A stretch of DNA of 64,000 nt, taken from NCBI GenBank assembly GCA_964604155.1, contig CAZRXY010000120.1, positions 1 through 64,000 on the forward strand. Reading direction: 5' to 3'. Shown piece by piece: positions 52,470 through 61,947 of this stretch. The notes under the pieces were generated by a model. That model saw only the letters and a list, made by a program, of their open reading frames with translations. It did not search any database and was not told the origin of the DNA. How positions within the stretch are numbered: the stretch's first letter is position 1; each line of letters starts with the position of its first letter. The DNA comes from Stygibacter sp964604155. Lineage in GTDB: Bacteria > Cloacimonadota > Cloacimonadia > Cloacimonadales > TCS61. The translations under genes and the position numbers were made by a program.

Positions 52470-53455
52470 AACTTTTTGGCATCATTATCATATTTCTACT
52501 GATTATTACTTTGGCGTTATTCCTGGTGTATTATTTTGGCGATTACGAAGTGGAAGAGACCATAATCAATATCAATGAAGGCGCTTCTGCTCACCAGATT
52601 GCCAATTTGCTGCATGCAGATAATATCATTCGCAGCAGATTTCTTTTTAACCTCTATGTGCGAATCAATGATATCGATAAACACCTTAGTTACGGAAAAT
52701 ACATCTTTAAAGGCAATGTTAATTTAAAAAAAATATCCGGTATCCTCACCTCTGCCCAAATTTATCTCCGCCCCATCACCATTCCGGAAGGACTTAGTCT
52801 CAAGAAAACCTGCCGGCTGCTATCTAATGCCAATTTTGGCTCTTATAAAGAATTCATCAGTCTCTGCCAGGATCCGCAATTCGCCTCCAATCTCGTAGGC
52901 TTTCCGGTTCGCTCGCTGGAAGGTTTTCTCTTTCCCGAAACCTACCGTATCTCCGAAGAAGCTTCCGAAGAATATATTATCAAGATCATGGTTCGAGAAT
53001 TTTTCAGACAGACTGCGGATTTGGATTATAGCCTGGGATCACTTGATAATTATTCTACCCTGATCCTGGCGTCAATTGTCGAGCGGGAAGCTCGCTTCCA
53101 CTCTGAAATGCCAATTATCGCAGGAGTTTACCTCAACCGACTGGAAGATAAGCACAAGCTGCAGGCAGACCCCACAGTAGCATATATTCTCGATGAAAGT
53201 GGCAAAAATAGATCTAAGATATATTATAAAGACCTTAGAATAGATTCCCCTTATAACACCTATAAATATACTGGCTTGCCTCCAGGGCCCATCTGCAGTC
53301 CCGGAATTGAAGCTATCAGAAGCGTTATTGATCCGCAAAGAACTGCTTACTACTTCTTCTTCGCCTCTTCCGGAGGAAGACATGAATTCTCCCGTACCTA
53401 TCAGGAACACCTGAGAAAACAAAATGAAATGAAAAGAGAAAATGCTGACTCATAG
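52466..53455 (+). CDS. mltG: Endolytic murein transglycosylase MltG
   Basis: 329 residues. N-terminal membrane anchor (4-23), LysM-like region (INEGASAHQIANLL), then the YceG/MltG catalytic domain: LEGFLFPETYRI, LASIVEREARF with the catalytic Glu pair 206/208, IAGVYLNRL, LQADPTVAYIL and PYNTYKYTGLPPGPICSPG. It cuts nascent glycan strands, ending their polymerisation. ATG 52466 overlaps the ruvX stop. Its stop lies 14 nt inside the antiporter gene. Confidence 0.95.
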   Translation: MKLFGIIIIFLLIITLALFLVYYFGDYEVEETIININEGASAHQIANLLHADNIIRSRFLFNLYVRINDIDKHLSYGKYIFKGNVNLKKISGILTSAQIYLRPITIPEGLSLKKTCRLLSNANFGSYKEFISLCQDPQFASNLVGFPVRSLEGFLFPETYRISEEASEEYIIKIMVREFFRQTADLDYSLGSLDNYSTLILASIVEREARFHSEMPIIAGVYLNRLEDKHKLQADPTVAYILDESGKNRSKIYYKDLRIDSPYNTYKYTGLPPGPICSPGIEAIRSVIDPQRTAYYFFFASSGGRHEFSRTYQEHLRKQNEMKRENADS

Positions 53456-54614
53456 CCATCTTATCAATCTGGCAATCATCCTGTTTTGCTCTGCTGTTAT
53501 CAGAGCATTCTCCTCGAAACTAAAGACCCCCCCTGTTATAGGATTGCTGCTCTTGGGAGTAGCTCTTGGACCCACTTTACTCAATTTTATTCCCTATAAC
53601 GAGATCATCCACTGGATTGGGGAAGTGGGAGTATTGATCCTGCTTTTTCAGGCTGGTTTGGAAACAGATATCAAGCGGATACGTATAGAATCAAAACAAG
53701 CTTTACCTCCGGCTATGGGAGGTATCATATTACCGCTTACTGCCGGGATATTGCTGATATTCTTAGATAAAGGAAGTATAAGCGAAGCTCTCGTAGTCGG
53801 CGTGATAATGACTGCCACCAGCGTAAGCGTTAGCGTGATGACCCTCTATGACCTGGGAAAAATGAAAAGCCTCGAAGGAAGATGCATCGTCAATTCCGCA
53901 ATCATCGATGACGTGATAGGTATTCTTCTGCTCACCGTTATCTTTGCTGTTTTCTCCGGTGATGATGTTTCTCCCGGACAGCAATTTTTGGCCTTTTTTA
54001 AGATAATTTTCTTCTTTCTGGCTATATTTATCTCTGGTAAATATCTTTTCCCCGCTTTCTTTAATAATCTTCAGAAATTAAGACTGGATCAATCGGTCAC
54101 AAAGCTGGCTATTATTATCATCTTTATCTTTGCCTGGCTGGCAGAAAGTGCCGAACTCGCTGCCATTACAGGTGCCTATTTTGCCGGATTATTTCTGGGG
54201 CAAACCCGCCAGCACCGGATTATTGGAAATAACCTCGATATCATTGGTAAAGCCCTATTTGTTGATGTGTTTTTCGTGGGTATTGGCTTGCAGTTTAATC
54301 TGCTGGATATCAACCTTAATCTCCTTTTCCTGCTTGCCTTTGTTCTTATATCTATCTTCAGTAAGCTGATCGGGGCAGGAATCGGTGCCAAATTCACTGG
54401 GCTGGACTACACCCGATCATTTCGTATTGGTTCCGGAATGATACCCCGCGGTGAAGTCGCACTGATCGTCGCTAATATGGCTGTGGCAAGACATCTTATC
54501 TCACCTGATATTTTATCTGCCACCATTATGATGGTTATCATTACAGCACTCACCACTCCATTCCTGCTTAAGCATGGATTCATTAAATTGCGGGGGAAAA
54601 TCCTGAAGGACTAA
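53442..54614 (+). CDS. Cation:proton antiporter, CPA2/Kef type
   Basis: 390 residues, about 12 hydrophobic segments. Family landmarks: PPVIGLLLLGVALGP, GVLILLFQAGLETD, the ion-site region NSAIIDDVIGILLL (two Asp) and GSGMIPRGEVALI. Exchanges Na+ or K+ for protons. No KTN/TrkA domain at the C terminus. The start overlaps mltG by 14 nt. The next gene, 19 nt on, is EIIA-like and may regulate transport, since EIIA-type domains are often fused or next to antiporters. Confidence 0.92.
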   Translation: MLTHSHLINLAIILFCSAVIRAFSSKLKTPPVIGLLLLGVALGPTLLNFIPYNEIIHWIGEVGVLILLFQAGLETDIKRIRIESKQALPPAMGGIILPLTAGILLIFLDKGSISEALVVGVIMTATSVSVSVMTLYDLGKMKSLEGRCIVNSAIIDDVIGILLLTVIFAVFSGDDVSPGQQFLAFFKIIFFFLAIFISGKYLFPAFFNNLQKLRLDQSVTKLAIIIIFIFAWLAESAELAAITGAYFAGLFLGQTRQHRIIGNNLDIIGKALFVDVFFVGIGLQFNLLDINLNLLFLLAFVLISIFSKLIGAGIGAKFTGLDYTRSFRIGSGMIPRGEVALIVANMAVARHLISPDILSATIMMVIITALTTPFLLKHGFIKLRGKILKD

Positions 54615-54633
54615 ATTCACGGAGGTAAAAAAT

Positions 54634-55458
54634 ATGTGGAAAAATATTATTGATAAAAAATTGATTGTTATTGACCCCAATATTAAAGATAAACAGGATC
54701 TTTTTGAGAAAATGGTGAATCAGGCTTATGCTGAAGATTATATCATTCATCGTAAAAAATTTCTCTCCGCCCTGCAGGAACGTGAAGAATTATCTAATAC
54801 AGAATTATATCAAGGAGTTGCTTTTCCCCATGCTCGCAGTAATGAAGCCAGCCAGGTATTTGTCTCTATTATCATCAGCAAAAAAGGCATAGATTACGGT
54901 AATCCCGAATTGGGTAAAGTGAAACTTATCTTTTTCTTTGGCTGCCCCCTTGATAAAAGCAGAGAATATCTGCAATTACTGGCACATACTACCCGTCTTG
55001 TACGGGACGATAAGTTCCGCAACAAATTGCTGAAAGCAAAATCTCCTGAAGAAGTGGAAGACATCCTGATTGCTTATGATATAGAAATGATAGAATCTGA
55101 ACAGCAGGACAATTTCCTGATGATTTTTGTCCTCAATAAACCAGAACTAACCTCCGAAGTCCTTTCCGCCATGGTCGAAGTGGGCATTAATAATTCATCC
55201 ATTGTCGATTCTATCTCCATGGCAAGAAAACTTGCCTACGAAATCCCGGTCTTTGCCGGACTCAGTTACATCGGACAGGGAAATTCCAAATCATCCACTA
55301 TGATCTTCTGCCAGATTAATAATAGACAAACACCAGCAAAACTCACCGAAATCCTCAAATCTAACGGCATCGATATTAATAAAAAAGGCGTAGGATATAT
55401 CCAGACCATAAAAATTGATACTCTCATCGGCGAAACCGAAGAAGAAATTGATCTCTAA
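54634..55458 (+). CDS. PTS EIIA-like (fructose/nitrogen type) regulatory protein
   Basis: 274 residues. N-terminal PTS EIIA type-2 domain (1-150) with the phospho-acceptor His66 in GVAFPHARSNEA. The C-terminal 120 residues (LMIFVLNKPELTSEVLSAMVEVGINNSSIV) look like an ACT/P-II-like alpha-beta fold. No other PTS component (EI, HPr, permease) is present in the window, so a regulatory role on the adjacent antiporter is likelier than sugar transport. GGAGG before ATG. Last gene of the ruvX-mltG-antiporter operon. Confidence 0.85.
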   Translation: MWKNIIDKKLIVIDPNIKDKQDLFEKMVNQAYAEDYIIHRKKFLSALQEREELSNTELYQGVAFPHARSNEASQVFVSIIISKKGIDYGNPELGKVKLIFFFGCPLDKSREYLQLLAHTTRLVRDDKFRNKLLKAKSPEEVEDILIAYDIEMIESEQQDNFLMIFVLNKPELTSEVLSAMVEVGINNSSIVDSISMARKLAYEIPVFAGLSYIGQGNSKSSTMIFCQINNRQTPAKLTEILKSNGIDINKKGVGYIQTIKIDTLIGETEEEIDL

Positions 55459-55883
55459 AATATTATCACACCCGAATTGAATCTCACTTTGATTTCGTTT
55501 CTTTTCAAAAAATCACTTTGTTCACCTCTATAATTTCCGAATAGAACTTAGTCCATCTCGCTGTATTGTGAGGTGATGATTTTCATTTCCTGAATCACTG
55601 ATGATCCCTCAAAATATATCGAAACTCCCTGTCACAATAAAAGATAGATCTGCAGAAATTGGTTTTTTTATGCTGGGAGTGCCTTTTGGATAATGGCACA
55701 AAAGCATCACCATACGTGGATTATTATAGCGTAGAAACCGGTAATGAATCATCAGTTGAGAAGTCTATTATAGCAAAATAGAAATATCAATAACCAGGCA
55801 CATTTGCCAGTGTCATCTCCGGCATGACATGGCCTTGTTATCCAGCACTACAGCTAAAGTGAATAACCTGTTCTCTTGATAAT
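55459..55883. other. Intergenic region, nothing supported
   Basis: 425 bp between the convergent EIIA-like and deaD genes. AT-rich, with no persuasive open frame, repeat or terminator that I can see. Confidence 0.5.
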
Positions 55884-57551
55884 TTATCTTCGCCTATTTC
55901 TTTTTTTAACTACCCGCTGAGGCTTGCTCTCGCTGGTCTTTTCTTTTGCTTCCACGATCAGTGGCTTTTTGTTTTTACCCTTTCCTCTAAAGGCATTTAT
56001 AATGTTTTCTGCTTCTCTAAATGGAACATTGGCAAAAGAAAAATTGTCATAAACCTGAACATCCCTGATAAGATCGGGTTCCACCCTGGCTTCACGTCTG
56101 ATCAGATTCACCAGACTCTGCTGATTGATCCCGTCTTTTCTGCCTATAGCAATAAACAACCGGGTAATACCTTCCTGATCTGGAGAAAATTCTGACTGTC
56201 TGTTTCTGCTCTGCCACTGACGCCCAGGCTCAATTATATCAGGATAGCGGCTGGAAGAGAATTCATCCTTATAGGCATGAGTAAGTAGTGCAGAAATAAT
56301 GATATCCGGCTCAAATTCTGCCAGAAGTTCTTTGGCTAACGACATATTGTCCTGATAATCATCACCGGCTACTATATCTCGTAATTCCGCCGCTATCCGG
56401 TCCCTTTTAATTTTTATCAGGTCTTTTATCTCCGGCAATTGCTCTTTTCTTATCTCAGATTTGGCAAATCGCTGTATCCTCATCAAGCTCTGATACTCCG
56501 AAGGCGTGATAAATGTAATCGCTGTCCCCTGCTTTCCTGCTCTTCCGGTTCTGCCAATCCGGTGCACATAACTTTCCGGATCACGCGGTATGGAATAATT
56601 CAATACATGAGTCAGATCAATAATATCAATACCTCTGGCAGCAACGTCTGTCGCCACAAGGATACTCATTTTCTTTTTCTTGAAATTATCCAGAATATTT
56701 TCACGCTGCGATTGTGATATCTCCCCATGCAGAGCAACTGCGTCATAGCCTCTTTCTTTGAGAGCTTCCGATAGATGGTTCACTTTAAGCCTTGTCCGGC
56801 AAAAGATCAAAGCATAAAATTCCTTTTCCACGTCAATGATCCGGCAAAGAGCCTCAAATTTATCGGAAGATCGCACTTCAAAATAGATTTGATCGGTCAA
56901 ATCCACGGTCAATTGTCCCGTCTGAACTCTCAGTATCTCATATTCACCCATGAATTTTTCTGCCGTCTCCTCAATTCTTTTGGGAATTGTAGCTGAAAAT
57001 AACAAAAAACGTTTCTGCACTGGTGCCTTTGACAAAATATTTTCCACTTCATCAATGAATCCCATATTCAGCATTTCGTCAGCTTCATCCAAAATTATAT
57101 ATCTAAGCGAATCCAATGATATTGTCTTTCTATTCAGGTGATCTATCATCCTCCCAGGAGTAGCCACTATTATCTCCACTCCCCTTTTTATCCGGCTCAA
57201 TTGCTGCTCAAAAGACTGACCACCATAAACCGGCAGCACTCTGATATTTCTGCCACCTTTAAATGAATTCAGCTCTTCTGATACCTGCACAGCCAGTTCA
57301 CGCGTGGGAGTCAATATCAAAGCCTGTATCTTACCGCTGCCCTCTGTGATATTGTCCATTATAGGTAAGCCAAAAGCTGCGGTTTTGCCCGTTCCCGTCT
57401 GAGCCTGCCCCATTATGTCTTTTTCATTTTTTAATAGCAGCGGAATGGCTAATTCCTGGATTCTGGATGGTTCCTCAAAGCCCTTCTCATTTAATGCCCT
57501 TAGCGATTCTTCCGATAATCCCAATTCTGCAAATTTCTCCAGTTTATTCAT
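55884..57551 (-). CDS. deaD: DEAD-box RNA helicase (DeaD/CsdA/DbpA type)
   Basis: 555 residues. Q-motif FAELGLSEESLRAL, motif I AQTGTGKTA, PTRELAVQ, DEAD box (ILDEADEML), motif III FSATIP, motif V ATDVAARGIDI and motif VI HRIGRTGRAG. The C terminus has a DbpA-type RNA-binding fold (LFIAIGRKDGINQQSLVNLI, VQVYDNFSFANVP) and a basic tail ending KKRNRRR. It remodels structured RNA, often in ribosome assembly or cold adaptation. AGGA six bases before ATG 57551; the ATG two codons upstream is too close to the site. Confidence 0.94.
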   Translation of the reverse strand: MNKLEKFAELGLSEESLRALNEKGFEEPSRIQELAIPLLLKNEKDIMGQAQTGTGKTAAFGLPIMDNITEGSGKIQALILTPTRELAVQVSEELNSFKGGRNIRVLPVYGGQSFEQQLSRIKRGVEIIVATPGRMIDHLNRKTISLDSLRYIILDEADEMLNMGFIDEVENILSKAPVQKRFLLFSATIPKRIEETAEKFMGEYEILRVQTGQLTVDLTDQIYFEVRSSDKFEALCRIIDVEKEFYALIFCRTRLKVNHLSEALKERGYDAVALHGEISQSQRENILDNFKKKKMSILVATDVAARGIDIIDLTHVLNYSIPRDPESYVHRIGRTGRAGKQGTAITFITPSEYQSLMRIQRFAKSEIRKEQLPEIKDLIKIKRDRIAAELRDIVAGDDYQDNMSLAKELLAEFEPDIIISALLTHAYKDEFSSSRYPDIIEPGRQWQSRNRQSEFSPDQEGITRLFIAIGRKDGINQQSLVNLIRREARVEPDLIRDVQVYDNFSFANVPFREAENIINAFRGKGKNKKPLIVEAKEKTSESKPQRVVKKRNRRR

Positions 57552-57927
57552 ATTCATTCCTTTGTTTCTTTTTCAACAACCAAGTACGATACTTCTAATC
57601 TCTTAAAGTGAAAAAACTACCACAACCGGATCAGCTTAAAGGCACTCTAATTCTCATATTCAGTATCTTTTATACATCAATTACTGTTTGATGTCAAAGT
57701 TTCCCCCTGCCCTTTAACTTGCAAGATAAATAAAAAACGGTGTTCGTTATCACCCCGTCTCTGAGAAAAAACCCAATATTTAAAACCGCTCATCACTCTA
57801 TCTTCTGCAAAAACTTTGCCAGCCAAGCAAACTTAACCAAGCGAATACAAGAATGCTTACTATTATTGACACATTTCTCATTAATATATCTATTGGTCAT
57901 CGGCTAGTTAAACATAACAGGAGTAAG
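57552..57927. other. Divergent intergenic region deaD / DUF6880
   Basis: 376 bp, no gene supported. A possible promoter for the rightward gene is TTGACA (57866-57871) with TATCTA 15 bp later. No operator or hairpin stands out. Confidence 0.45.
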
Positions 57928-59285
57928 ATGATGAAAGATAAAAATCTTAAAAAGCAGGCTCAGACCAAACCGAGAGCAGATAGAATAGCTGATAGTCTTA
58001 TCGAATCTTCAAATTTCTCAAATCAGACTTATGGTTCTAGAGATAAATTGAAAGTTAACCAGGAAGAATATCTTAAATTATTCAAAAAGAAGCTTGCCGG
58101 CATTGAGCGATCAAAACGCATGATCTGGAGAAGAAATTGTGCCGGTTTTGCCCGGGAACTGGATGCTATGCTGCATAACCTGAAGGCTCGAGTAACAAAT
58201 CCACTTGCCGGACTAAAACTCGTTACCCGCTTTTTTGAAACTGATGAATTTATATTTTGTAAATGTGATGATTCCGATGGCGTCGTCAAAGATGTATTTG
58301 CTATAAATGCAACTGATCTATTTTCCCTATATGCCTCACAATATCCTGATAAGAATAAGGTAGAAAAAATTGTCCTTAAATTATACGAAAATAATGGTTA
58401 CGGCGTCAGAGATGCCCTCATAGATCGCACTGCTGAATTCCTACCCCCCAAAAATATCCGCTCCCTCATCTCACATTTCCAGAAACTGGCAGATAACCAA
58501 ACCGATGAGATTGATAAAAATCATTATTTAGTTCCAGTTAGATCTTTGGCAAAACAAATTGGTGATGCTAATATTTTCAAAAAAGCCCGGATTGATGGCT
58601 GGAATGAATTGTCTTTTCCTGATACTATCGAACTCGTCGAAATACACATCAAAAATGAAGAGTATGACACTGCTTATAACTTGCTTAGGAAAATTCCAGA
58701 TGATTATGACTACATGGAAGATAAAAAAAATAGACTGATGAAAAAATCTTAATTAAAAAAGGAGAAACCACAGAATTACAAAAAATGCTCCTTCAAAATT
58801 TGAGAAACTGCCACCATTTGAAGAACCTTAACGAGTACTTGAAACTTGTCGGCAATGATAAACGAGAACAGACCATCACAGATGAAATAGCTGCTATTCA
58901 AAATAATGATACTCTAATCTATCAAGATATTGAATTTTTAATCCAGGTGAATAGATTTGATACTGCTGAAAAATATATTCTTAATTGGAGAAATCATCTT
59001 AATGGAAACTTTTATGATATCCTGCTACCTTTAGCAAAAAAAATGGAAGCCGAAAATTGCCTTCTCGCCGCCAGTTTACTTTATCGAAGCCTCCTGAACT
59101 CAATTCTGCAGCGCACATATAACAAAGCTTATCCTCATGCCGTTAATTACCTGAAAATATTAGACAAACTGGCTCCTAATATTACTGACTGGAATGGAAT
59201 CACTGATCACTCTCAATTTATGCAGCAGTTATTGATAGATAATGGCCGTAAAAAAAGCTTCTGGGCAAAATATAATAATATATAA
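57928..59285 (+). pseudogene. DUF6880-family gene split by a frameshift
   Basis: Two consecutive frames together match one DUF6880-type protein. Part 1 (57928-58752, 274 residues) has the N-terminal pattern LVTRFFETDEFIFCKCDDSDG and LYENNGYGVRDALID. Part 2 (Met at 58785 to 59285, 166 residues) has the C-terminal hallmark LLIDNGRKKSFWA. Extending part 2's frame upstream gives ILIKKGETTELQKMLL, which continues directly from part 1's NRLMKK. Restoring one A to the A6 run at 58741-58746 would join them. GGAG precedes ATG 57928; part 2 has GGAG at 58761 but its Met would remove conserved sequence. Either a pseudogene, a sequencing error, or slippage. Function of the family unknown. Confidence 0.75.
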
Positions 59286-59426
59286 AGTACCCATCACCAA
59301 TTCATTCAAAATCCAAGATTGTCTTCTTATAAAAAATATAATGCACAGTTATAAATACATATAAACATAAAGATATATACATCACGTTTATATTTAAATG
59401 CCACGAATTGTAACTCATGGATTTAT

Positions 59427-59450
59427 AAAAAAAGCGGGGGTTTTAACCCC
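59427..59450 (-). terminator. Possible terminator palindrome
   Basis: Read on the minus strand, GGGGTT-AA-AACCCC and CGC are followed by seven T (A run at 59427-59433). It is 340 nt beyond the yihY stop, so it may end that transcript late, or it may just be a REP-like palindrome. Confidence 0.4.
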
Positions 59451-59465
59451 AGACTGGCTCCCATC

Positions 59466-59580
59466 AAATTCCCGGGATAAATCCCGATTAGAAATGGGAA
59501 GTGTATCGCCAACCCTAAGCTGAAAGCACAGGGATACTCATTTTCTTATCACTACTCCTCACCAAACAACATCTGTCACT
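59466..59580. repeat. Dispersed intergenic repeat, copy 2
   Basis: Aligns with 51672-51786 in the same orientation: both begin near CCCGGGAT, continue through ATCCCGATTAG and ATCGCCAA, and end near CAACA/CATCAC. The copies differ at about one base in four, so the duplication is old. Confidence 0.7.
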
Positions 59581-59792
59581 AATCAATGCCCCATCAGGCT
59601 ATCTGCAGAAGTATGCCTTCATAATCTCTTGCCAGAAAACCATGAGATTTTTCCGCAGTAGGATCAAATTCAAACCAGTTGACACCAGTAAGCCAATTCG
59701 GGTAACATTAGTTATCATAGAGCTGATCAACCTTGATATGGAAGTTATTAAAAGCCAGAGAGATTAGAAAATGAACTTGAATCTCCAACCTG

Positions 59793-60740
59793 TTAATTAC
59801 GAATTTGTCGCTTACCAGCTTTCTCATTTTCCTTCACACTGGGTTCATTACTTTCTGCCAGGGTCATCAGCATTGCTACGGCATATCTCTTGGGTTTGAT
59901 TTCTTTGTCATAGCTTAAGGCATAGGCTTTAGTTATTTCTGCACCAAGATATAATATCGTAGCGGAAAAATATACCCATAAAAGCAGGATGATAATTGAA
60001 CCTGCAGAACCATACGCACTGCCTAAGTTTGTAATATTTATATAATAGGATACGCCAAATTGCCCTACCATAAATAGTACGGCAGTAAAGATCGCACCTG
60101 CTGTCACATGTTTCCATTTGATGTATGCATCAGGCAGAACTTTGAATATAAAGGCAAATAGAAAAGCTACTAACAGTAAGGTCACCAAGTGATTCATGAT
60201 GAAAAAGAGCGTGATAGCAACCTGGGTAAACCGCTCCTGTAATCTGCTCATAAATCCCTGAACTAAGCTGTTGAGGATCAGAAATGCCAGCATCAGTAAA
60301 CCCAGACCTGCGATAATTAAAAAAGACATCAGCCTTTTTTTTAGCATCTGCTGCCAACCTCTACCTTTTCTCACTCTCAAATTCCAGATCGTATTCATAG
60401 AATTCTGAATTTGCGTGAATCCAGCAGTAGCCGCTATTAAAAGTCCAATAAATCCGATAATAGCCATAAAGCTGCTGCTGTTAATAGTAGCGTTCTGTAT
60501 GAGTTCCTGTATTTTTATGGCTGCATCAACGCCAATTATGCCGCTAATATGGTTATAAATTGTACCATTGATCGCCTGCTGCCCCCAAAATACGTTTGAG
60601 ATAAATATGATCACAAGCAGCATGGGACCTAACGTAAGAATAGTGCAATAGGCAAGAGAAGCACTTAGAGTCGGTACTTTATGTTCCTGGAAACCAGCAG
60701 CGGCATCCTTGAATATTTGCATCAAATCTATAATTTTCAT
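59793..60740 (-). CDS. yihY: YihY/BrkB-family membrane protein
   Basis: 315 residues, six hydrophobic segments. Family features: an amphipathic N terminus, then LSASLAYCTILTLGPML, GFTQIQNSMNTIWNLR, LPDAYIKWKHVTAGAIFTAVLF and YGSAGSIIILLLWVYFSATILYLGAEITKAYA. Once annotated as RNase BN, the family is now an uncharacterised inner-membrane group. C terminus charged (EKAGKRQIRN). No clear ribosome site. The transcription unit appears separate from the PRC-barrel genes, 360 nt upstream. Confidence 0.92.
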   Translation of the reverse strand: MKIIDLMQIFKDAAAGFQEHKVPTLSASLAYCTILTLGPMLLVIIFISNVFWGQQAINGTIYNHISGIIGVDAAIKIQELIQNATINSSSFMAIIGFIGLLIAATAGFTQIQNSMNTIWNLRVRKGRGWQQMLKKRLMSFLIIAGLGLLMLAFLILNSLVQGFMSRLQERFTQVAITLFFIMNHLVTLLLVAFLFAFIFKVLPDAYIKWKHVTAGAIFTAVLFMVGQFGVSYYINITNLGSAYGSAGSIIILLLWVYFSATILYLGAEITKAYALSYDKEIKPKRYAVAMLMTLAESNEPSVKENEKAGKRQIRN

Positions 60741-61100
60741 GATTTTGTTATACCTTATACACTTTTTTTAATTACCAGTTCCCGGGGTCTTCTCAAGTGA
60801 GATGTATTTTAATGAAGGAAGGACACTCCCACTCACCCCTGCGAAATTGCTTAAGCGAAGCCCGAAAAGCCAGTCCCGAGGGGGCTACCCATTTTTATTA
60901 ATGCCCTCAGGACAAACATGGTATGATAACAGCTTCTACAATCTTTCTGAGTTCCGCCAATTTAGCAGGTAAAAGCTGCCCGGTAAATGCATTGACGGAA
61001 GGAACAAGTTTCGTACCGACGCAAAACATATATTTTTTTCTCATAATCAGACTAATCTTCTTGAAATCCTAGGTGAAAAATTGATTGTCTTATTCTGTAA
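60741..61100. other. Intergenic region with a 45-codon open frame
   Basis: 360 bp. A minus-strand frame 60907-61044 would encode 45 residues (VGTKLVPSVNAFTGQLLP in the middle), but it has no ribosome site and no recognised family, so I do not call it a gene. A GC-rich patch (60838-60890) contains GGGCTACCCATTTT, similar to a block in the dispersed repeat. Confidence 0.4.
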
Positions 61101-61628
61101 TTAATCCGGTTCTTTATGGATCAACATAGGGTTAATAAACTCAGTCTGCTCGTAAAATTTGTCGTCCAGTGTCTCAATGGCAATAGTGTTATCGCCTTTA
61201 TAGTGGTGGAGAACATCTATTTCGTATTGGGAATCAATAATTTCTCCCTTGCGGAAACGTCTTACTTTTGCAAAGGTGGAACTATCAATTTCATTGGTTG
61301 TGACTTTTTTGCTTTTTTCATCTAAACTCGCCATCCCTATGGGTATTATTAGATGATTTTCACCTTCCTTGTTTGAGAATCCATGCACCCCTGCCGAGGC
61401 TGGCACCTGAAAAACGTCATAACCATCTTTTATCACCGAAGCATCAACTTCAACGTCCAGGTACACTACACGTTCGGTATTCCTGTTTACCAGCAACCGA
61501 TCTACAAATCCTATATAACGGTCATTGGCATCTCTAACATCCCAGCCCCTGACGTCACTGTATCCGGTGGATACTTGATATTCAGACAGTTCTTCCAGGT
61601 AATACAATAATCTTGTTTGCTCATTCAT
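61101..61628 (-). CDS. PRC-barrel domain protein
   Basis: 175 residues. The N-terminal half fits a PRC-barrel: STGYSDVRGWDVRDANDRYIGFVDRLLVNRNTERVVYLDVEVD and LIIPIGMASLDEKSKKV. The C-terminal half is charged. PRC-barrels occur in photosynthetic reaction centre H subunits, RimM, and many stress-related bacterial proteins of unknown role. Cytoplasmic. GGAG ten bases before ATG. Last of three minus-strand genes likely co-transcribed. Confidence 0.85.
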   Translation of the reverse strand: MNEQTRLLYYLEELSEYQVSTGYSDVRGWDVRDANDRYIGFVDRLLVNRNTERVVYLDVEVDASVIKDGYDVFQVPASAGVHGFSNKEGENHLIIPIGMASLDEKSKKVTTNEIDSSTFAKVRRFRKGEIIDSQYEIDVLHHYKGDNTIAIETLDDKFYEQTEFINPMLIHKEPD

Positions 61629-61644
61629 AATTAATTTACTCCTT

Positions 61645-61938
61645 TTAATTAAAACCCATCTTGTGCATTAGTAATTCCTGAAGAGCAGCATATTGTGAGA
61701 AGAAAGTGAAAAAAGGGAGAGAGTCTTTTTTTCTGCTTCTTTTAATAATGCTGCTGCTTTCTAAAGTATTCTTCTGCACAAAATGGGGGTGTATTGCTAT
61801 CGTCTTGTCAGGTTTGACATGACGCTCATATCCGGGGTGAACACTCGAGATTCCCCCTGTAAAATTATCCAAATCTACATCGGTCAGCGCAAACATCGGT
61901 GTTTGCACAAATTTATATAAATCTGTCCTGGCAGCCAT
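61645..61938 (-). CDS. Hypothetical protein
   Basis: 97 residues, family not recognised. N terminus ARTDLYKFVQTPMFALTDVDLDNFTGG, basic middle (IIKRSRKKDS), hydrophobic C-terminal helix. No signal peptide or motif. Spacing of 9 nt from the upstream gene and 16 nt to the PRC-barrel gene suggests an operon, which is the main support for calling it. Ribosome site weak. Confidence 0.5.
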   Translation of the reverse strand: MAARTDLYKFVQTPMFALTDVDLDNFTGGISSVHPGYERHVKPDKTIAIHPHFVQKNTLESSSIIKRSRKKDSLPFFTFFSQYAALQELLMHKMGFN

Positions 61939-61947
61939 AATCCGATA

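Larger units (their letters stand above)
59286..59792. other. Intergenic region with repeat, hairpin and decayed coding trace
   Basis: 507 bp. Left: AT-rich DNA. Middle: a GGGGTT/AACCCC palindrome (59435-59450) and the dispersed repeat copy (59466-59580). Right: on the minus strand a protein-like stretch (59594 to about 59775) interrupted by a stop at 59708-59710, with VNWFEFDPTAEKSHGFLARDYEG after it. This may be the remnant of a decayed gene. Confidence 0.5.

Noticed and set aside
60907..61044. 45-codon minus-strand frame
   Set aside because: No ribosome site, no family and no coupling to neighbours.
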